Origin: a virus
Strand: one strand, 5' to 3'
IMG/VR virus record: IMGVR_UViG_3300025809_000067
Span: 1 to 32,431 of that record
Length of the DNA stretch: 32,431 bases
Shown: positions 16,025-25,492 of the stretch, piece after piece
Numbering within the stretch: the stretch's first letter is position 1
Layout: every line of letters starts with the position of its first letter
The notes under the pieces: model-generated
Seen by the model: the letters and a program-made list of their open reading frames with translations, nothing else
Database searches by the model: none
Told to the model about the DNA's origin: nothing
Translations under genes and position numbers: made by a program

Positions 16025-16954
16025 ATGGCAAAAACTAAAATATCAGAATGGGACAGTGTTGCAGCTAACAATACTGACATAAACAATATTAACATAAATG
16101 AAGGATGTCCTCCCAGTACCATTAACAATGCTATTCGTGAAACAATGGCACAAGTTAAAGATTACATAGATGGCTCTAGTGGTGATTATCTTATTAATAG
16201 TGGTGGAATTACATCTAATGGGCAGGCTAGTTTTAATGGAGACACGCGTATTAATGGGCAGTTTCGTTTAAACGGAAGCTCTGGAGTTTCTGGACAGGTA
16301 TTTACATCTAGTGGGGGTACAAATGTTCCTAGTTGGACAACTTTAGGCACTATTTCTACACAAAACGCTAATAGTGTAAATATTTCAGGGACAGTGCAAA
16401 CTAATAATTTTAATTCAACTGGTGCATTTAAAATAGACGGCTCAACAGGAGCGGCTGGTCAAGTATTAGTTTCTACTGGTTCAAATGCACATCCTAATTG
16501 GACAACATTACAAATTTTTGTTTCAGGTATGATAATGCTATGGTCAGGTTCTACAAGCTCTATTCCTAGTGGTTGGGTATTATGTAATGGCTCTAATGGC
16601 ACTCCTAATTTAAGAGATAAGTTTGTGGTAGGTGCAGGTTCTAGTTATGCAGTAAATGCTCAAGGTGGTTCAAATACAATAGCAACTAGTGATACTGCGG
16701 TTGGAATAACAAACGCAACTCTTTCTGTTCCAAGAGATGGATGGGGAACTACAGGCGGACCTTTGGGAACAGCAACAGCTGGAAGATTACTTGTTGGCTC
16801 TGGGCAAGCCGAATATTCTGAAGGGTTAGAGTCTATTCGTGCCGCAGGTAGTAATAGGTCACTTGGTGCTCATAGCCACACATCTGGTAATCACGGACAT
16901 ATTGTAGACACAAGAAGCCCATACTACGCATTAGCGTACATAATGAAAGTATAA
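16025..16954 (+). CDS. Tail fiber with phage tail collar domain
   Basis: The N-terminal part (about 1-55) has AKTKISEWDSVAANNTDINN and the phrase INNAIRETMAQVKDYIDGSS, an attachment type often seen with collar-domain proteins. The middle is a beta shaft with repeated GQVFTSSGGTNVPSWTTLGT and GQVLVSTGSNAHPNWTTL units. Residues about 170-210 are the tail collar domain (SIPSGWVLCNGSNGTPNLRD, then KFVVGAG). The end has a His-rich HSHTSGNHGHIVD, which in related fibers coordinates metal ions in a trimer. It closes the fiber locus. Confidence 0.88.
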   Translation: MAKTKISEWDSVAANNTDINNININEGCPPSTINNAIRETMAQVKDYIDGSSGDYLINSGGITSNGQASFNGDTRINGQFRLNGSSGVSGQVFTSSGGTNVPSWTTLGTISTQNANSVNISGTVQTNNFNSTGAFKIDGSTGAAGQVLVSTGSNAHPNWTTLQIFVSGMIMLWSGSTSSIPSGWVLCNGSNGTPNLRDKFVVGAGSSYAVNAQGGSNTIATSDTAVGITNATLSVPRDGWGTTGGPLGTATAGRLLVGSGQAEYSEGLESIRAAGSNRSLGAHSHTSGNHGHIVDTRSPYYALAYIMKV

Positions 16955-16955
16955 T

Positions 16956-18395
16956 ATGACAACAAAAAGATTACAATTTACAGATTGGCTACCAGACCAA
17001 CCAGCAAACGCAGGTAGTTTAAATGATGCTAAAAATGTATTTCCTGTTGGTATTGGTTATGGTGCTTTCCCTAGCTCGGTAGATTTTTCTAATTCTGCTA
17101 GTGAAAATATTAACAATATATTTGTAGCCAAGTTTGGTGCTAATGTAGAAGTATTTGCAGGTGGTGCTACAAAGCTGTTTAAACTAGATATTGCAACACA
17201 AAACTTAAATGATGTGTCTAAAGCAGGTGGTTATGGTGGTAATGGCACATGGAAGTTTGAACAATTTGGTCAGGTAGTATTAGCTTGTAACGACAACAAT
17301 AAAATTCAAGCATGGACTATTGGTGTATCTACTGCATTTGCAGATGTAGCAGCATCAGCTCCTATAGCTAAAGATATTGCTGTAGTTCGTGACTTTGTTT
17401 TTGCAGGAAATATTAGTATAGGCTCACAGCCAGACAAAGTTCAATGGTCAGATATTAATGATGAAACTGACTGGGTATCTGGTGCTACAAGTCAAAGTGA
17501 TTTTCAAATAATTGCTGATGGCGGTAATGTTCAAGCAATAACAGGTGGTGAGTTTGGTGTTGTGTTGTTAGAAAAATCTATAGTTAGATGTTCATATGTA
17601 GGTAGCCCTCTCTTTTGGCAATTTGATGCTATTTCTAATGGACTAGGTTGTTTGGAAGGTAATTCTGTTGCTAGGTATGGAAACATTACTTTCTTTTTAG
17701 CAGATGATGGATTTTACTCTACAGATGGACAAACAGTAACAAATATAGGATTAGAAAAATTAGATAGATGGTTTTTTGGTAGGGCTGATTTAACAAAACT
17801 TAATACTATGAGTGTTGCTATAGACCCTGTTAAAAATCTTGTCGTATGGAACTATGCTGATGTAGATGGTAACAGAAGAATACTTATTTATAATTGGCAG
17901 CTACAAAAATGGTCAAGAGCTGAAACAACATCAAATATTGTAGGTACTATTGCTACATTGGGAGAAACATTAGAAACTTTAGAATCTATTTTAGGTTATA
18001 CAGACATAGATACTATGCCAGTAATATCACTAGATTCCAGATTGTTTATTGGAGGTAAGTTTCTATTTGCAGGTGCAAGGGCAGATAAAATTGTAGTATT
18101 TACAGGTCAGTCTACAACACCACAACTAATCACTACAGACATAGAAGTTGGTTACAATTCTGTAGCTACACTAGCAAGACCACAAATAGACAATGGCACA
18201 GCACAAGTTGCAGTAGCTAGTCGTAGAGAATTAGATGACAACATTATTTTTGGTACATTTGTTCCTGCTACAACAGAAGGCAGATGTAGTTTAAGAAGTG
18301 CAGGTAGGTATCATAGATTTAATGTACAACCTACAGGTAACTGGACAACAGCTATGGCAGTAGATGTAGATGTAAAACCACAAGGTAATAGATAA
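16956..18395 (+). CDS. Tail nozzle / DNA stabilization protein (P22 gp10-like)
   Basis: The 479-residue protein starts with LQFTDWLPDQPANAGSLNDA and VFPVGIGYGAFPS, typical of the podophage tail hub (nozzle) related to P22 gp10 and the SU10 nozzle. It has beta-propeller-like segments such as VFAGGATKLFKLD, DKVQWSDINDETDWVSGA (about 166-183), VVLLEKSIVRCSYVGSPLFW and ITFFLADDGFYSTDG. The protein closes the tail channel and carries fibers. Stop and next start overlap as TAATG. Confidence 0.87.
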   Translation: MTTKRLQFTDWLPDQPANAGSLNDAKNVFPVGIGYGAFPSSVDFSNSASENINNIFVAKFGANVEVFAGGATKLFKLDIATQNLNDVSKAGGYGGNGTWKFEQFGQVVLACNDNNKIQAWTIGVSTAFADVAASAPIAKDIAVVRDFVFAGNISIGSQPDKVQWSDINDETDWVSGATSQSDFQIIADGGNVQAITGGEFGVVLLEKSIVRCSYVGSPLFWQFDAISNGLGCLEGNSVARYGNITFFLADDGFYSTDGQTVTNIGLEKLDRWFFGRADLTKLNTMSVAIDPVKNLVVWNYADVDGNRRILIYNWQLQKWSRAETTSNIVGTIATLGETLETLESILGYTDIDTMPVISLDSRLFIGGKFLFAGARADKIVVFTGQSTTPQLITTDIEVGYNSVATLARPQIDNGTAQVAVASRRELDDNIIFGTFVPATTEGRCSLRSAGRYHRFNVQPTGNWTTAMAVDVDVKPQGNR

Positions 18396-18709
18396 TGCCT
18401 AGAATGTATCGTACACTTCCCTATCAAGGGGGAGATGCTAGATTAGTGTCCGAAGTAGTTAATAACGCTATGAATGGTAAAACCAATAATAGTGGCACTT
18501 TTACTTTAGCAACATCAGTAACAGAAACTACTGTTGCTAATGAAAGGGCAGGTTTTGATTCAGTAATTTTATTATCACCAAGAACTGTAAATGCAGCAGC
18601 AGAATCAGACTATACATATATTAAAACAAAAGCTAAAGGTAGCTTTGTTGTAGGGCATAGAAATACATCTAATACTGATGTAACATATGATTATATCATT
18701 GTTGGATAA
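18395..18709 (+). CDS. Small beta protein after the nozzle gene (104 aa)
   Basis: The 104 residues include YQGGDARLVSEVVNNAMNGK and then a beta-rich part (GTFTLATSVTETTVANERAG, IKTKAKGSFVVGHRNTSNTD) ending TYDYIIVG. I have seen this form beside nozzle or fiber genes in marine phages; its function is not established. It overlaps the nozzle gene by one base, so a role in the tail hub or in fiber attachment is probable. Confidence 0.72.
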   Translation: MPRMYRTLPYQGGDARLVSEVVNNAMNGKTNNSGTFTLATSVTETTVANERAGFDSVILLSPRTVNAAAESDYTYIKTKAKGSFVVGHRNTSNTDVTYDYIIVG

Positions 18710-18714
18710 ATTTT

Positions 18715-19122
18715 ATGAAACTCTATGTAGTGCCTACGAATCAAGTGCAAAGATTTTGGTATCTTGCAGAACCTTTATTACAAAAAGCATTAGACAAAGG
18801 TAACAACGAATTTACTAGCGGTCAGTTAAAACTGTTAGTTACACAAGGTCAGCAACAATTACTATTAGTAATGAAAGACGAGATTTGTTATGTAGCACTC
18901 ACTGTACAATGGATTAACTATCCTAACGACAGGGTGGCTTATATAACTTATATAGGCGGTAAAAATACAAAAGCAGGAATGGAACAGTTTAAACAGTGGG
19001 TTAAAGAAAATGGTGGAACTTCAATACAGGGTTCTACTAAATTTGAAAGCATTACTAAACTGTGGAATAGGCTTTACGGATTCAATAAAAAATATCAATT
19101 AATGGAGTTGAAAATAGAATGA
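18715..19122 (+). CDS. GNAT-like podophage protein
   Basis: The 135-residue protein matches the layout of acetyltransferase-like proteins conserved in T7- and P22-like phages next to internal virion genes. It starts KLYVVPTNQVQRFWYLAEPL, has a middle QQLLLVMKDEICYVALTVQW and then an NYPNDRVAYITYIGGKNTKA strand-turn segment, and ends in LWNRLYGFNKKY. The acetyl-CoA pyrophosphate loop (Q/RxxGxG/A) is not evident, so activity is doubtful and a structural or regulatory use is possible. It overlaps the next gene by 4 bp. Confidence 0.75.
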   Translation: MKLYVVPTNQVQRFWYLAEPLLQKALDKGNNEFTSGQLKLLVTQGQQQLLLVMKDEICYVALTVQWINYPNDRVAYITYIGGKNTKAGMEQFKQWVKENGGTSIQGSTKFESITKLWNRLYGFNKKYQLMELKIE

Positions 19123-20234
19123 TTAAGTTAAAAATATGGTTATATAACTGGCTTGCTAAAGATTTAGGCAAATTAGGTAGAGAGGGAGATACTGAACTTG
19201 CTCATGTTAATACATGGGAAGCTAATCTTCTAAAGGCACATGGTGGTTCAGGAACAATTAATCCTGTTACTGGATTGCGTGAATACAAAGGTGGTGGTGG
19301 TGGTGGTAGTAGTCAAACACAAACAACCACACAAAATATTGACCCTGCTATCTTGCCATACATAACCTATGGTTTAGGACAAGCAAAAAATTTGTACCAA
19401 AGACAATCTCCAAGCTATTATCCAAGAGCAACTTATGTTCCAGCATCCGCAACTACAAAAACAGCATTAAGTTTAGCAAGTGATAGAGCAAGAACTGGTA
19501 GTCCATTAGTACCAGAAGCTCAATCAACAATTAGTGATTTGCAATCATCAGTAAATCCTGCATTATCAAACTTTAGCTCATTAAGGGGAGGAATACCTAG
19601 TGGAGCTTTAGCAGGGACAGAAGCTACAGCAAGAGGAGATTACCTATCAGCAGGTAATCCATATTTTTCCAGTATGATGGCAAGTGCAGCAAAACCAGCA
19701 GTAGACCAATTTAATTCAGCTATTAGAAACATTGGTAGTAGAACAGCAGCATCAGGTAGATATGGTTCAGGTGCTATGGGTGAAATGGAATCACAAGCAT
19801 CAGAAAATCTAGCTAACGCTTTAACTGACAAAGCAGCTCAACTAGCTTACAGTAACTATGGCAATGAAAGAGGTATGCAAGAACAAGCAGTAGCTAGATT
19901 AGGTGATATTACTAATCAAACATTTAACCAAAGATTAGCAGCAGCTCAAGGTCTTGGTAGCTTATCAGAGCAACAAGCAGCAAGACAAATGAACGCAGCT
20001 CAATTAGCTCCAGAAATGGCTATGGCAGATTATTCAGACATAAATCAATTAGCTAGAATAGGTCAGACACAAGAGCAGTATGCTAAAGACAAACTAAATG
20101 CAGATATAGCTAGATTTGAGTTTAACCAAAATAAACCATACAGTAAATTAACAAGTTATCTATCAGCGGCTTATGGTGCTCCAGCTCCAATTAATCAAAC
20201 TACAGTAGGTTCTTCTAGTGGAGGGGGTAAATAA
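19119..20234 (+). CDS. Ejection / internal virion protein 1
   Basis: The 371-residue protein begins with a short amphipathic helix (KLKIWLYNWLAKDLGKLG), then a poly-Gly linker (KGGGGGGSSQT, about 53-63) and a long helical Ala/Gln-rich part (about 100-345, for example NIGSRTAASGRYGSGAMGEM and ARLGDITNQTFNQRLAAAQG). This is the common build of proteins ejected with podophage DNA to form a channel across the envelope. The TGS-SS-GGGK end is low-complexity. Position right after the GNAT-like gene agrees with the family order. Confidence 0.75.
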   Translation: MIKLKIWLYNWLAKDLGKLGREGDTELAHVNTWEANLLKAHGGSGTINPVTGLREYKGGGGGGSSQTQTTTQNIDPAILPYITYGLGQAKNLYQRQSPSYYPRATYVPASATTKTALSLASDRARTGSPLVPEAQSTISDLQSSVNPALSNFSSLRGGIPSGALAGTEATARGDYLSAGNPYFSSMMASAAKPAVDQFNSAIRNIGSRTAASGRYGSGAMGEMESQASENLANALTDKAAQLAYSNYGNERGMQEQAVARLGDITNQTFNQRLAAAQGLGSLSEQQAARQMNAAQLAPEMAMADYSDINQLARIGQTQEQYAKDKLNADIARFEFNQNKPYSKLTSYLSAAYGAPAPINQTTVGSSSGGGK

Positions 20235-20908
20235 TGGGTGCTCCAGTATTAGGAGGAATGGGAATAGGTGCAGCATTAGCTTTAGCTCAAGGTAGAGACC
20301 CTTTTAAAGCAGCAGCTATTGGTGGTGTAACTGGTGGTATGTTTGGTGGTTCAGATGGTTTTGGCTCTGGATTTGAGTTTGACAAAATGGGATTTGATTT
20401 AGGTTCTGGTGCATTAGCAAACACAGGCAATCAAGGAGCAAATCTGTTAGGTGGTGCAAATACTTCTGTAGGCACAAATGGTTTAATAGGAACATCAAAC
20501 AACCTACAAAATGTAACAGGTGGGGTCACAGGTCAAGGATTTAGCCCTTACAATACAGACTATGTATTAAATACTGATGCTTTAATGGCTGATAATGAAG
20601 TAGCTAACATAGCACAAACAGCACAAGCAACATCACCATATCCAGCATTTGATAAAATAACTAAATCTACACCAGAAGAAATAGCAAAGGCAAAGGGAGG
20701 CTATGAAAAACCTTTATATGAAAGGGCATTTGATAGCGTACTAGGATTTGCGGAAAAAAATCCAATAGCATTAGCTACATTAGGTATGACAGCATTAGGT
20801 GGTGGTAGTAGTGCTAGCCCACAACAAGTCACGCAATCAGTAGGTAAAGTTGCACAACAAGCATACAACCCAAGTCAGGGCAACATATTAAAAGTAAGGA
20901 GAGCGTAA
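20234..20908 (+). CDS. Ejection-type protein 2, glycine-rich
   Basis: The 224 residues begin GAPVLGGMGIGAALALAQGR, with GGVTGGMFGGSDG shortly after. Short Gly/Ala-rich, weakly hydrophobic stretches of this kind occur in internal virion proteins of podophages. A second hydrophobic patch (NPIALATLGMTALGGGSS) lies near 180. The end (QGNILKVRRA) is basic. The start overlaps the stop of the gene before. Membrane insertion during DNA delivery is plausible but not shown. Confidence 0.65.
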   Translation: MGAPVLGGMGIGAALALAQGRDPFKAAAIGGVTGGMFGGSDGFGSGFEFDKMGFDLGSGALANTGNQGANLLGGANTSVGTNGLIGTSNNLQNVTGGVTGQGFSPYNTDYVLNTDALMADNEVANIAQTAQATSPYPAFDKITKSTPEEIAKAKGGYEKPLYERAFDSVLGFAEKNPIALATLGMTALGGGSSASPQQVTQSVGKVAQQAYNPSQGNILKVRRA

Positions 20909-20909
20909 C

Positions 20910-22580
20910 ATGGCAGATTCATTGCTAGATTTTGATTACAATACAATGATAGATAAAGCATTGGGAACGACTAATCAGCCCTTTAAAGGGCTTATTAATG
21001 ACCCTAACTATGAGGACTCTCTAAATATAAATACATTATTAGGTGGAGGTCTTGGTTATGTTAATTCTTTATATAAAGACAAAACACTTGCTGAAAAATT
21101 ACTTGCAACTGCTACTGGGGCTAAAGCAGCGAGAACAAAGGGTATTAATGATGCTGTTACAAACTTATTTAACCAACAAAAATTTAACAAAAACTCTTTA
21201 GATTTAAATAAGTTGCAACAAGATATTATGTTAAATCAACACAAACTTTCTGATGCTCCTATAAAATCAAAAAAACTAGCATACGAAACAGGAGCTGCTG
21301 GAACAACCTTTAGACTAGGAACACTTCGTGAGAAAGCAATTGAAAGTAAATTTAGAGAATTAGAAGAAAGGGGAGATTTAGATTTATTACAACAATATGC
21401 AGTTGACCCAGAAGCATTTGATGCAGACCAAAGAAAATCTGACCCAAGATTTAGAGAGCTTACTAAACTTTCTGTTGCTGAAGAAAATGTAGCAAAAGCA
21501 TTAAATATGAATATTAAAGACCCTACTAAAAATAGTGAGTTTCAAAATAATGCTTTTTTAGATTTAATTAATACTCCTAGTGATGAGGTAGTTGCAACTC
21601 ATAATGCTTCTGAACAAAGCAAACGACTTCAAGATGCTAATTACATACCTAAAGAACAAAAAACTCTATCACAAAAATTAGGTATGTATACAAAACAACA
21701 AAAAGATGGAAGTAACAAAACTTTATCAGAACAAGGAAAACAAACAGGTTTAAACAACTCTCCTTATAGAAGCCGTACATTTGCTCCAGAAGAAGGCTAT
21801 CCTGCTGTTAAAGTAAATGGCAAAGAAATTGGTGGGTATGTAGATTATTATGGAGACAAATACACCCCAGAGCAATGGGACAAACTAGGAAAACAACAAC
21901 AAAAAGCATTAGACCCAAGATTAAATGCAGATAATGTAATGTTAAAAATGAAAGAATTTGAAAAAAATGGTAATGATAGTGGGAAAGCTGCTGCTTATAT
22001 GATGGACACAGTTGCAAGAAGTAATAAAGTTATTAGAAGATTAATGGCTAACCCAGAAGCTGTAAAGGATATGCAAAGTGGTATGGGAAGGTTAATGATA
22101 AACCTTAAAGCAGGTAAGTATGGCTTTCAAACAGATGGTCAAGATGCAGCTAATCTTTTGTCCTTAATTCAAAATAAAGAATTTATTAAACAAATTCAAG
22201 AAATGAGAAATAACAACTCAACTGGTGGTGCTGTAGGTAATGTCTCTGATAGAGAAGTTCAGATGTTTATTAATGCCGCTGCTGCATTACAAAACACTAG
22301 TTCACCTCAAGCCTTATATAAAGAAATGTTACTGCTACACAGAATGGGTGAAGATATGGTAACAAAACAATCAAACAAATACTTAATGAATTTTGGTGAA
22401 GAATATTACAATAATTATGATTTAGGCGGTTCTTTAAAAGATGCTAATGTAGGACATATTTTTCCAGCTACCTTTAAAGAGGCATTACAAAAACAGCGAA
22501 CTGAAACAATGAATATGGATATGGGGTTAGGAAATAATCTGCCTGTTCAAAAGCCATATACAGTTAAAGAAATTTTTTAA
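20910..22580 (+). CDS. Ejection / internal virion protein 3
   Basis: The 556-residue protein is soluble-looking and mostly helical. Near the start it has a hydrophobic Gly-rich patch (NTLLGGGLGYVNSLYKD), followed by long helices rich in Lys, Gln and Asn. At about 436-460 it has the module TGGAVGNVSDREVQMFINAA, the same motif that is repeated three times in the protein at 476-997. This kind of module is, in my memory, common in podophage internal proteins before the last helical domain (LYKEMLLLHRMGEDMVTKQS). No catalytic motif (transglycosylase, peptidase) is visible. Confidence 0.72.
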   Translation: MADSLLDFDYNTMIDKALGTTNQPFKGLINDPNYEDSLNINTLLGGGLGYVNSLYKDKTLAEKLLATATGAKAARTKGINDAVTNLFNQQKFNKNSLDLNKLQQDIMLNQHKLSDAPIKSKKLAYETGAAGTTFRLGTLREKAIESKFRELEERGDLDLLQQYAVDPEAFDADQRKSDPRFRELTKLSVAEENVAKALNMNIKDPTKNSEFQNNAFLDLINTPSDEVVATHNASEQSKRLQDANYIPKEQKTLSQKLGMYTKQQKDGSNKTLSEQGKQTGLNNSPYRSRTFAPEEGYPAVKVNGKEIGGYVDYYGDKYTPEQWDKLGKQQQKALDPRLNADNVMLKMKEFEKNGNDSGKAAAYMMDTVARSNKVIRRLMANPEAVKDMQSGMGRLMINLKAGKYGFQTDGQDAANLLSLIQNKEFIKQIQEMRNNNSTGGAVGNVSDREVQMFINAAAALQNTSSPQALYKEMLLLHRMGEDMVTKQSNKYLMNFGEEYYNNYDLGGSLKDANVGHIFPATFKEALQKQRTETMNMDMGLGNNLPVQKPYTVKEIF

Positions 22581-22592
22581 TAAGGAAATTAA

Positions 22593-24377
22593 ATGCCAAC
22601 ATATGAAGTAACTTTAGATGGTAGAACTTTTCATCTTACAGGGGAGAGTCCTCCTACAGAAGAACAAGCTAGACAAGCTACAGGTTTAAATTTACCAAAA
22701 GATGAAATTACTGCTGACTCAACAGCAGGAGAGGTAGCTAGTGCTGCTTTTGGAAACATTGGTAGTGACCTTTATAATCTTGGTGCAGGAGCAGTTCAAG
22801 CCGTTACTTCCCCTGTAAAAACTATGGAAGGCATAATAGATTTAGGTTCAGCAGGTATGTCTAAATTAGTAGATGAATTAGGTTTATCTAAATACGCTGA
22901 CCCTCAAAAAATGGAAAAGTATCGTAAGTATAGGGGTATTATTGCAGACGAATTTAGTGAGCTTGCTACAGAAGGTGGTATAAAGAAAAGGTTAGCTGAA
23001 AAACCTATTACTAGTTTACTAGATTTAAGTGTTTTAGGTCGTGGTATAACTACCCCATTAAAAGCACAACAGTATTCTTCTAAACTTCAAAAACTAGGGG
23101 AGGTAGGAAATAAAGTTAGTAGTGCTATAGACCCAACACAAATTATTACTAAACCAACAGGTATGCTTTTTGATAAGATAAAATCTAAAGCAGATGTAAA
23201 ACAATCTCAAATGGCTGATGTAGATGCTACATTATCAAAATTTACTGAAGAAGGATTTGTTGTTCCTCCTAGCTCTACTAAACAAGCAGGAAGAATTAGA
23301 AAGACAGCAGAATCATTATTAGGCAACACAAAAGCCAACGCTATAAAAATTAATCAAAAAATATTTGACAAAAACGCTAGAAAGTTTGTAGGTGGAAAAG
23401 ATAAAAATGGTAATCCTATTATGGATATACCAGAAACAACTCCATTAACAAAAATGGTAGATTTCGTTGCAAACAAATACAAAAGTACATATGATACTAT
23501 TAAATCTTATAAACCTGTTGTTTTGCAAAAAAGTAAAACTACAAAAGGTAAACCAGAACAAATAGATACGGGGCTTCTTGATGGAAGTGGTAACCCAATT
23601 ATGAAAACAATAACCCCACCACCATCTAAAACTAAAACTGTTTATTCTAGAAGTGGAGCAGAAATACTAAAAGATATAAAAAAAATAAAATTAGATTATG
23701 CAAATGCTTGGAGAACTGCTAGAAAAAAAGCTGATAGAGATGGACAGGATATTAATTACAAAAAAATAGAAAAAGAAAAAGCACGATTAGACAAAGCAGA
23801 AGCAGAGCTTGATTTTGTGGCTAAAAAATATGGTGACAAAGAAATAATTCGTAACTTACAAGAAGCTAAACAAGGTTTTGCTAGAGCATTTAATGTAGAA
23901 AGTTCTGTTAAAAAAGGAAATTTAGATGCTTTAGACTTTTACAAAAAAAACACAAGAAACAAAGCCCCAGTAAAAGATGAAGGTAAAATAATTATGGACT
24001 TTGTTGAAGAATATGGAGGTGTAGTTAAACCTGCTGGTAAATCATCCAAATATGATTTGCTTAAAGATGGGCTTCTTCAAACTGCAAAATATGGTAGTGT
24101 TGGGTTTGCTTCAAGTGGATATGGTATTCCTTTATTATTAGGAGCAGAAAAAGCTATTCCTAATTTATTATTAAGTAAAAATTCACAAAGAAAATTAAGC
24201 TCTGGAAATTATATGCCTACAGGTAGTGGTATGTTAAATGCTTTAGCAAGTAGAAAAGGTGTGGGAGCAAGTGCATTTATTCCTAGCTTATTAGACTCAA
24301 CTAAAACACAATACGCTCCACTGTTAGAAGATGATAACAAATACACCACAATAGATATTATTGGGGGTGGAAGATAA
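22593..24377 (+). CDS. Ejection / internal virion protein 4
   Basis: At 594 residues this is the last large virion gene before lysis. It starts PTYEVTLDGRTFHLTGESPP with a small beta module, then a Gly/Ala-rich patch (AASAAFGN-like, near 50-75) that may insert in membranes, followed by long charged helices (about 180-470) and a final hydrophobic patch (YGSVGFASSGYGIPLLLGAE, about 505-524). No enzyme motif is visible. The layout and place suggest a DNA-ejection protein. The AAGGAAA site lies 7 bp before the ATG and the stop overlaps the next gene. Confidence 0.7.
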   Translation: MPTYEVTLDGRTFHLTGESPPTEEQARQATGLNLPKDEITADSTAGEVASAAFGNIGSDLYNLGAGAVQAVTSPVKTMEGIIDLGSAGMSKLVDELGLSKYADPQKMEKYRKYRGIIADEFSELATEGGIKKRLAEKPITSLLDLSVLGRGITTPLKAQQYSSKLQKLGEVGNKVSSAIDPTQIITKPTGMLFDKIKSKADVKQSQMADVDATLSKFTEEGFVVPPSSTKQAGRIRKTAESLLGNTKANAIKINQKIFDKNARKFVGGKDKNGNPIMDIPETTPLTKMVDFVANKYKSTYDTIKSYKPVVLQKSKTTKGKPEQIDTGLLDGSGNPIMKTITPPPSKTKTVYSRSGAEILKDIKKIKLDYANAWRTARKKADRDGQDINYKKIEKEKARLDKAEAELDFVAKKYGDKEIIRNLQEAKQGFARAFNVESSVKKGNLDALDFYKKNTRNKAPVKDEGKIIMDFVEEYGGVVKPAGKSSKYDLLKDGLLQTAKYGSVGFASSGYGIPLLLGAEKAIPNLLLSKNSQRKLSSGNYMPTGSGMLNALASRKGVGASAFIPSLLDSTKTQYAPLLEDDNKYTTIDIIGGGR

Positions 24378-24580
24378 TGCCTGATATTAACCCACAAGAA
24401 TTTGGAAGAATGAAAGAGCAGATAGAGCATCTACAGAAAAGCCAAGATGAACTTTCAAGAGATATGAAAGAAATGTTAGCACTAGCTAATCAAGGAAAGG
24501 GTGGCTTTTGGGCAGGTATGGCAATCGCTGCATTTATATCTTCACTAGTTACTATTGTGTTTAAACAATGGATAAACTAA
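24377..24580 (+). CDS. Holin-like protein with one membrane segment
   Basis: The 67 residues consist of an amphipathic coiled coil (EFGRMKEQIEHLQKSQDELS, about 8-27) and one C-terminal membrane segment (GMAIAAFISSLVTIVFKQWI, about 46-65). This resembles small phage membrane proteins of the hemolysin XhlA or pinholin sort found beside endolysins. It overlaps both neighbours. It could be a holin, an antiholin or a membrane anchor for lysis control. Confidence 0.72.
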   Translation: MPDINPQEFGRMKEQIEHLQKSQDELSRDMKEMLALANQGKGGFWAGMAIAAFISSLVTIVFKQWIN

Positions 24581-24681
24581 AAAAAATATTATTTAAACCT
24601 ATTGTTATTGGATTAGGTTTATTAGCCGTATTACCTGTTACACCTATTGCACTTTGTTTATTATATGGATGGATTGAATAA
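24568..24681 (+). CDS. Small membrane peptide of the lysis cassette (37 aa)
   Basis: The ATG at 24568 lies in the end of the gene before (12-bp overlap) and TAA at 24679-24681 overlaps the ATG of the 3TM-type holin by one base. The peptide has a basic start (MDKLKKILFK) and one long hydrophobic span (PIVIGLGLLAVLPVTPIALC). Overlaps on both sides and its charge pattern support a real gene. Modulation of the holin is plausible. Confidence 0.65.
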   Translation: MDKLKKILFKPIVIGLGLLAVLPVTPIALCLLYGWIE

Positions 24682-25052
24682 TGTTACAAGCACTTATAGC
24701 ACCAGTTTCTGCACTATTAGATAAGTTTATACCTGATGCAGACACTAAACAAAAAATAGCTTTTGAAATATCTACATTAGCAGAAAAACAAGCACATGAA
24801 ATTGCATTAGCACAGATAGCAGTAAATAAAGAAGATGCTAAAGGAGCATGGTTTCAATCAGGGTGGCGACCAGCAGTAGGTTGGATATGTGTTGCAGGTT
24901 TTGCTGTAAACTTTCTTATATCGCCATTATTACATCCTTTAGGTATTATAGTTCCACAAGCTGATACATCTACAATGCTACCAGTGTTAATGGGTATGTT
25001 GGGATTGGGAGGTTTGCGTAGCTACGAAAAGAAAAATGGATTAACTAAATGA
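24681..25052 (+). CDS. Holin (3TM / GTA holin type)
   Basis: The 123-residue protein has an amphipathic start (LIAPVSALLDKFIPDADTKQ), a helix (STLAEKQAHEIALAQIAVNK), the family phrase GAWFQSGWRPAVGWICVAGF (about 55-74) with the first membrane segment continuing to about 83, and a second hydrophobic segment near 95-112 (MLPVLMGMLGLGGLRSYEKK). This is the layout of holins grouped as the 3TM type, known from gene transfer agents and many phages. It directly precedes the endolysin, with a 4-bp overlap. Confidence 0.88.
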   Translation: MLQALIAPVSALLDKFIPDADTKQKIAFEISTLAEKQAHEIALAQIAVNKEDAKGAWFQSGWRPAVGWICVAGFAVNFLISPLLHPLGIIVPQADTSTMLPVLMGMLGLGGLRSYEKKNGLTK

Positions 25053-25492
25053 TAAAAGCATCTCCTAATTTTACTGTAGAAGAATTAACCTTTAGCGAGA
25101 CAGCAACAAGAAAAGATATAGATAACACACCATCTGACGAGGTGTTAGATAATCTATTAATAACAGCATGGAGCATGGAAAATGTTAGAGAACTACTTAA
25201 TAATAATCCTATACTTATTAGCAGTGGCTATCGTTGTTTGGAGCTTAATACATTACTCGGCAGTAAGCCAACTTCGGCACACATTAGAGGACTGGCTTGC
25301 GACTTTACTTGCCCAAAGTTCGGTGACCCTCATGACATTGTGGATGCTATTTTTAGGTCTGATATTCTTTATGACCAGATTATTTTGGAGTTTGATAAGT
25401 GGGTTCATTTGGCTTTTCCAGAAAATGGAAAGAGTGCTAGGAAAAAAGCGTTAATCATTAACAAGAAAGGAACAATGATATACTCTCAATAA
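25049..25492 (+). CDS. Endolysin, M15 family D-Ala-D-Ala peptidase-like
   Basis: The enzyme would cut peptidoglycan peptides at lysis. The 147 residues have FTVEELTFSETATRK at the start, ISSGYRCLELNTLLGSKPTS (about 57-76), and then the zinc motif H78-x6-D85 (SAHIRGLACDF) with the third ligand H120 in WVHLAF; E114 just before is the likely catalytic acid. All key residues are present. No signal peptide is visible, so export through the holin is expected. A 90-codon hydrophobic frame lies inside this gene in another frame (see findings). Confidence 0.93.
   Translation: MIKASPNFTVEELTFSETATRKDIDNTPSDEVLDNLLITAWSMENVRELLNNNPILISSGYRCLELNTLLGSKPTSAHIRGLACDFTCPKFGDPHDIVDAIFRSDILYDQIILEFDKWVHLAFPENGKSARKKALIINKKGTMIYSQ

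Noticed and set aside
15730-16128. Two long minus-strand frames over the repeat protein and the collar fiber
   Set aside because: They lie opposite well-supported genes and mirror their repeats; no ribosome site is seen.
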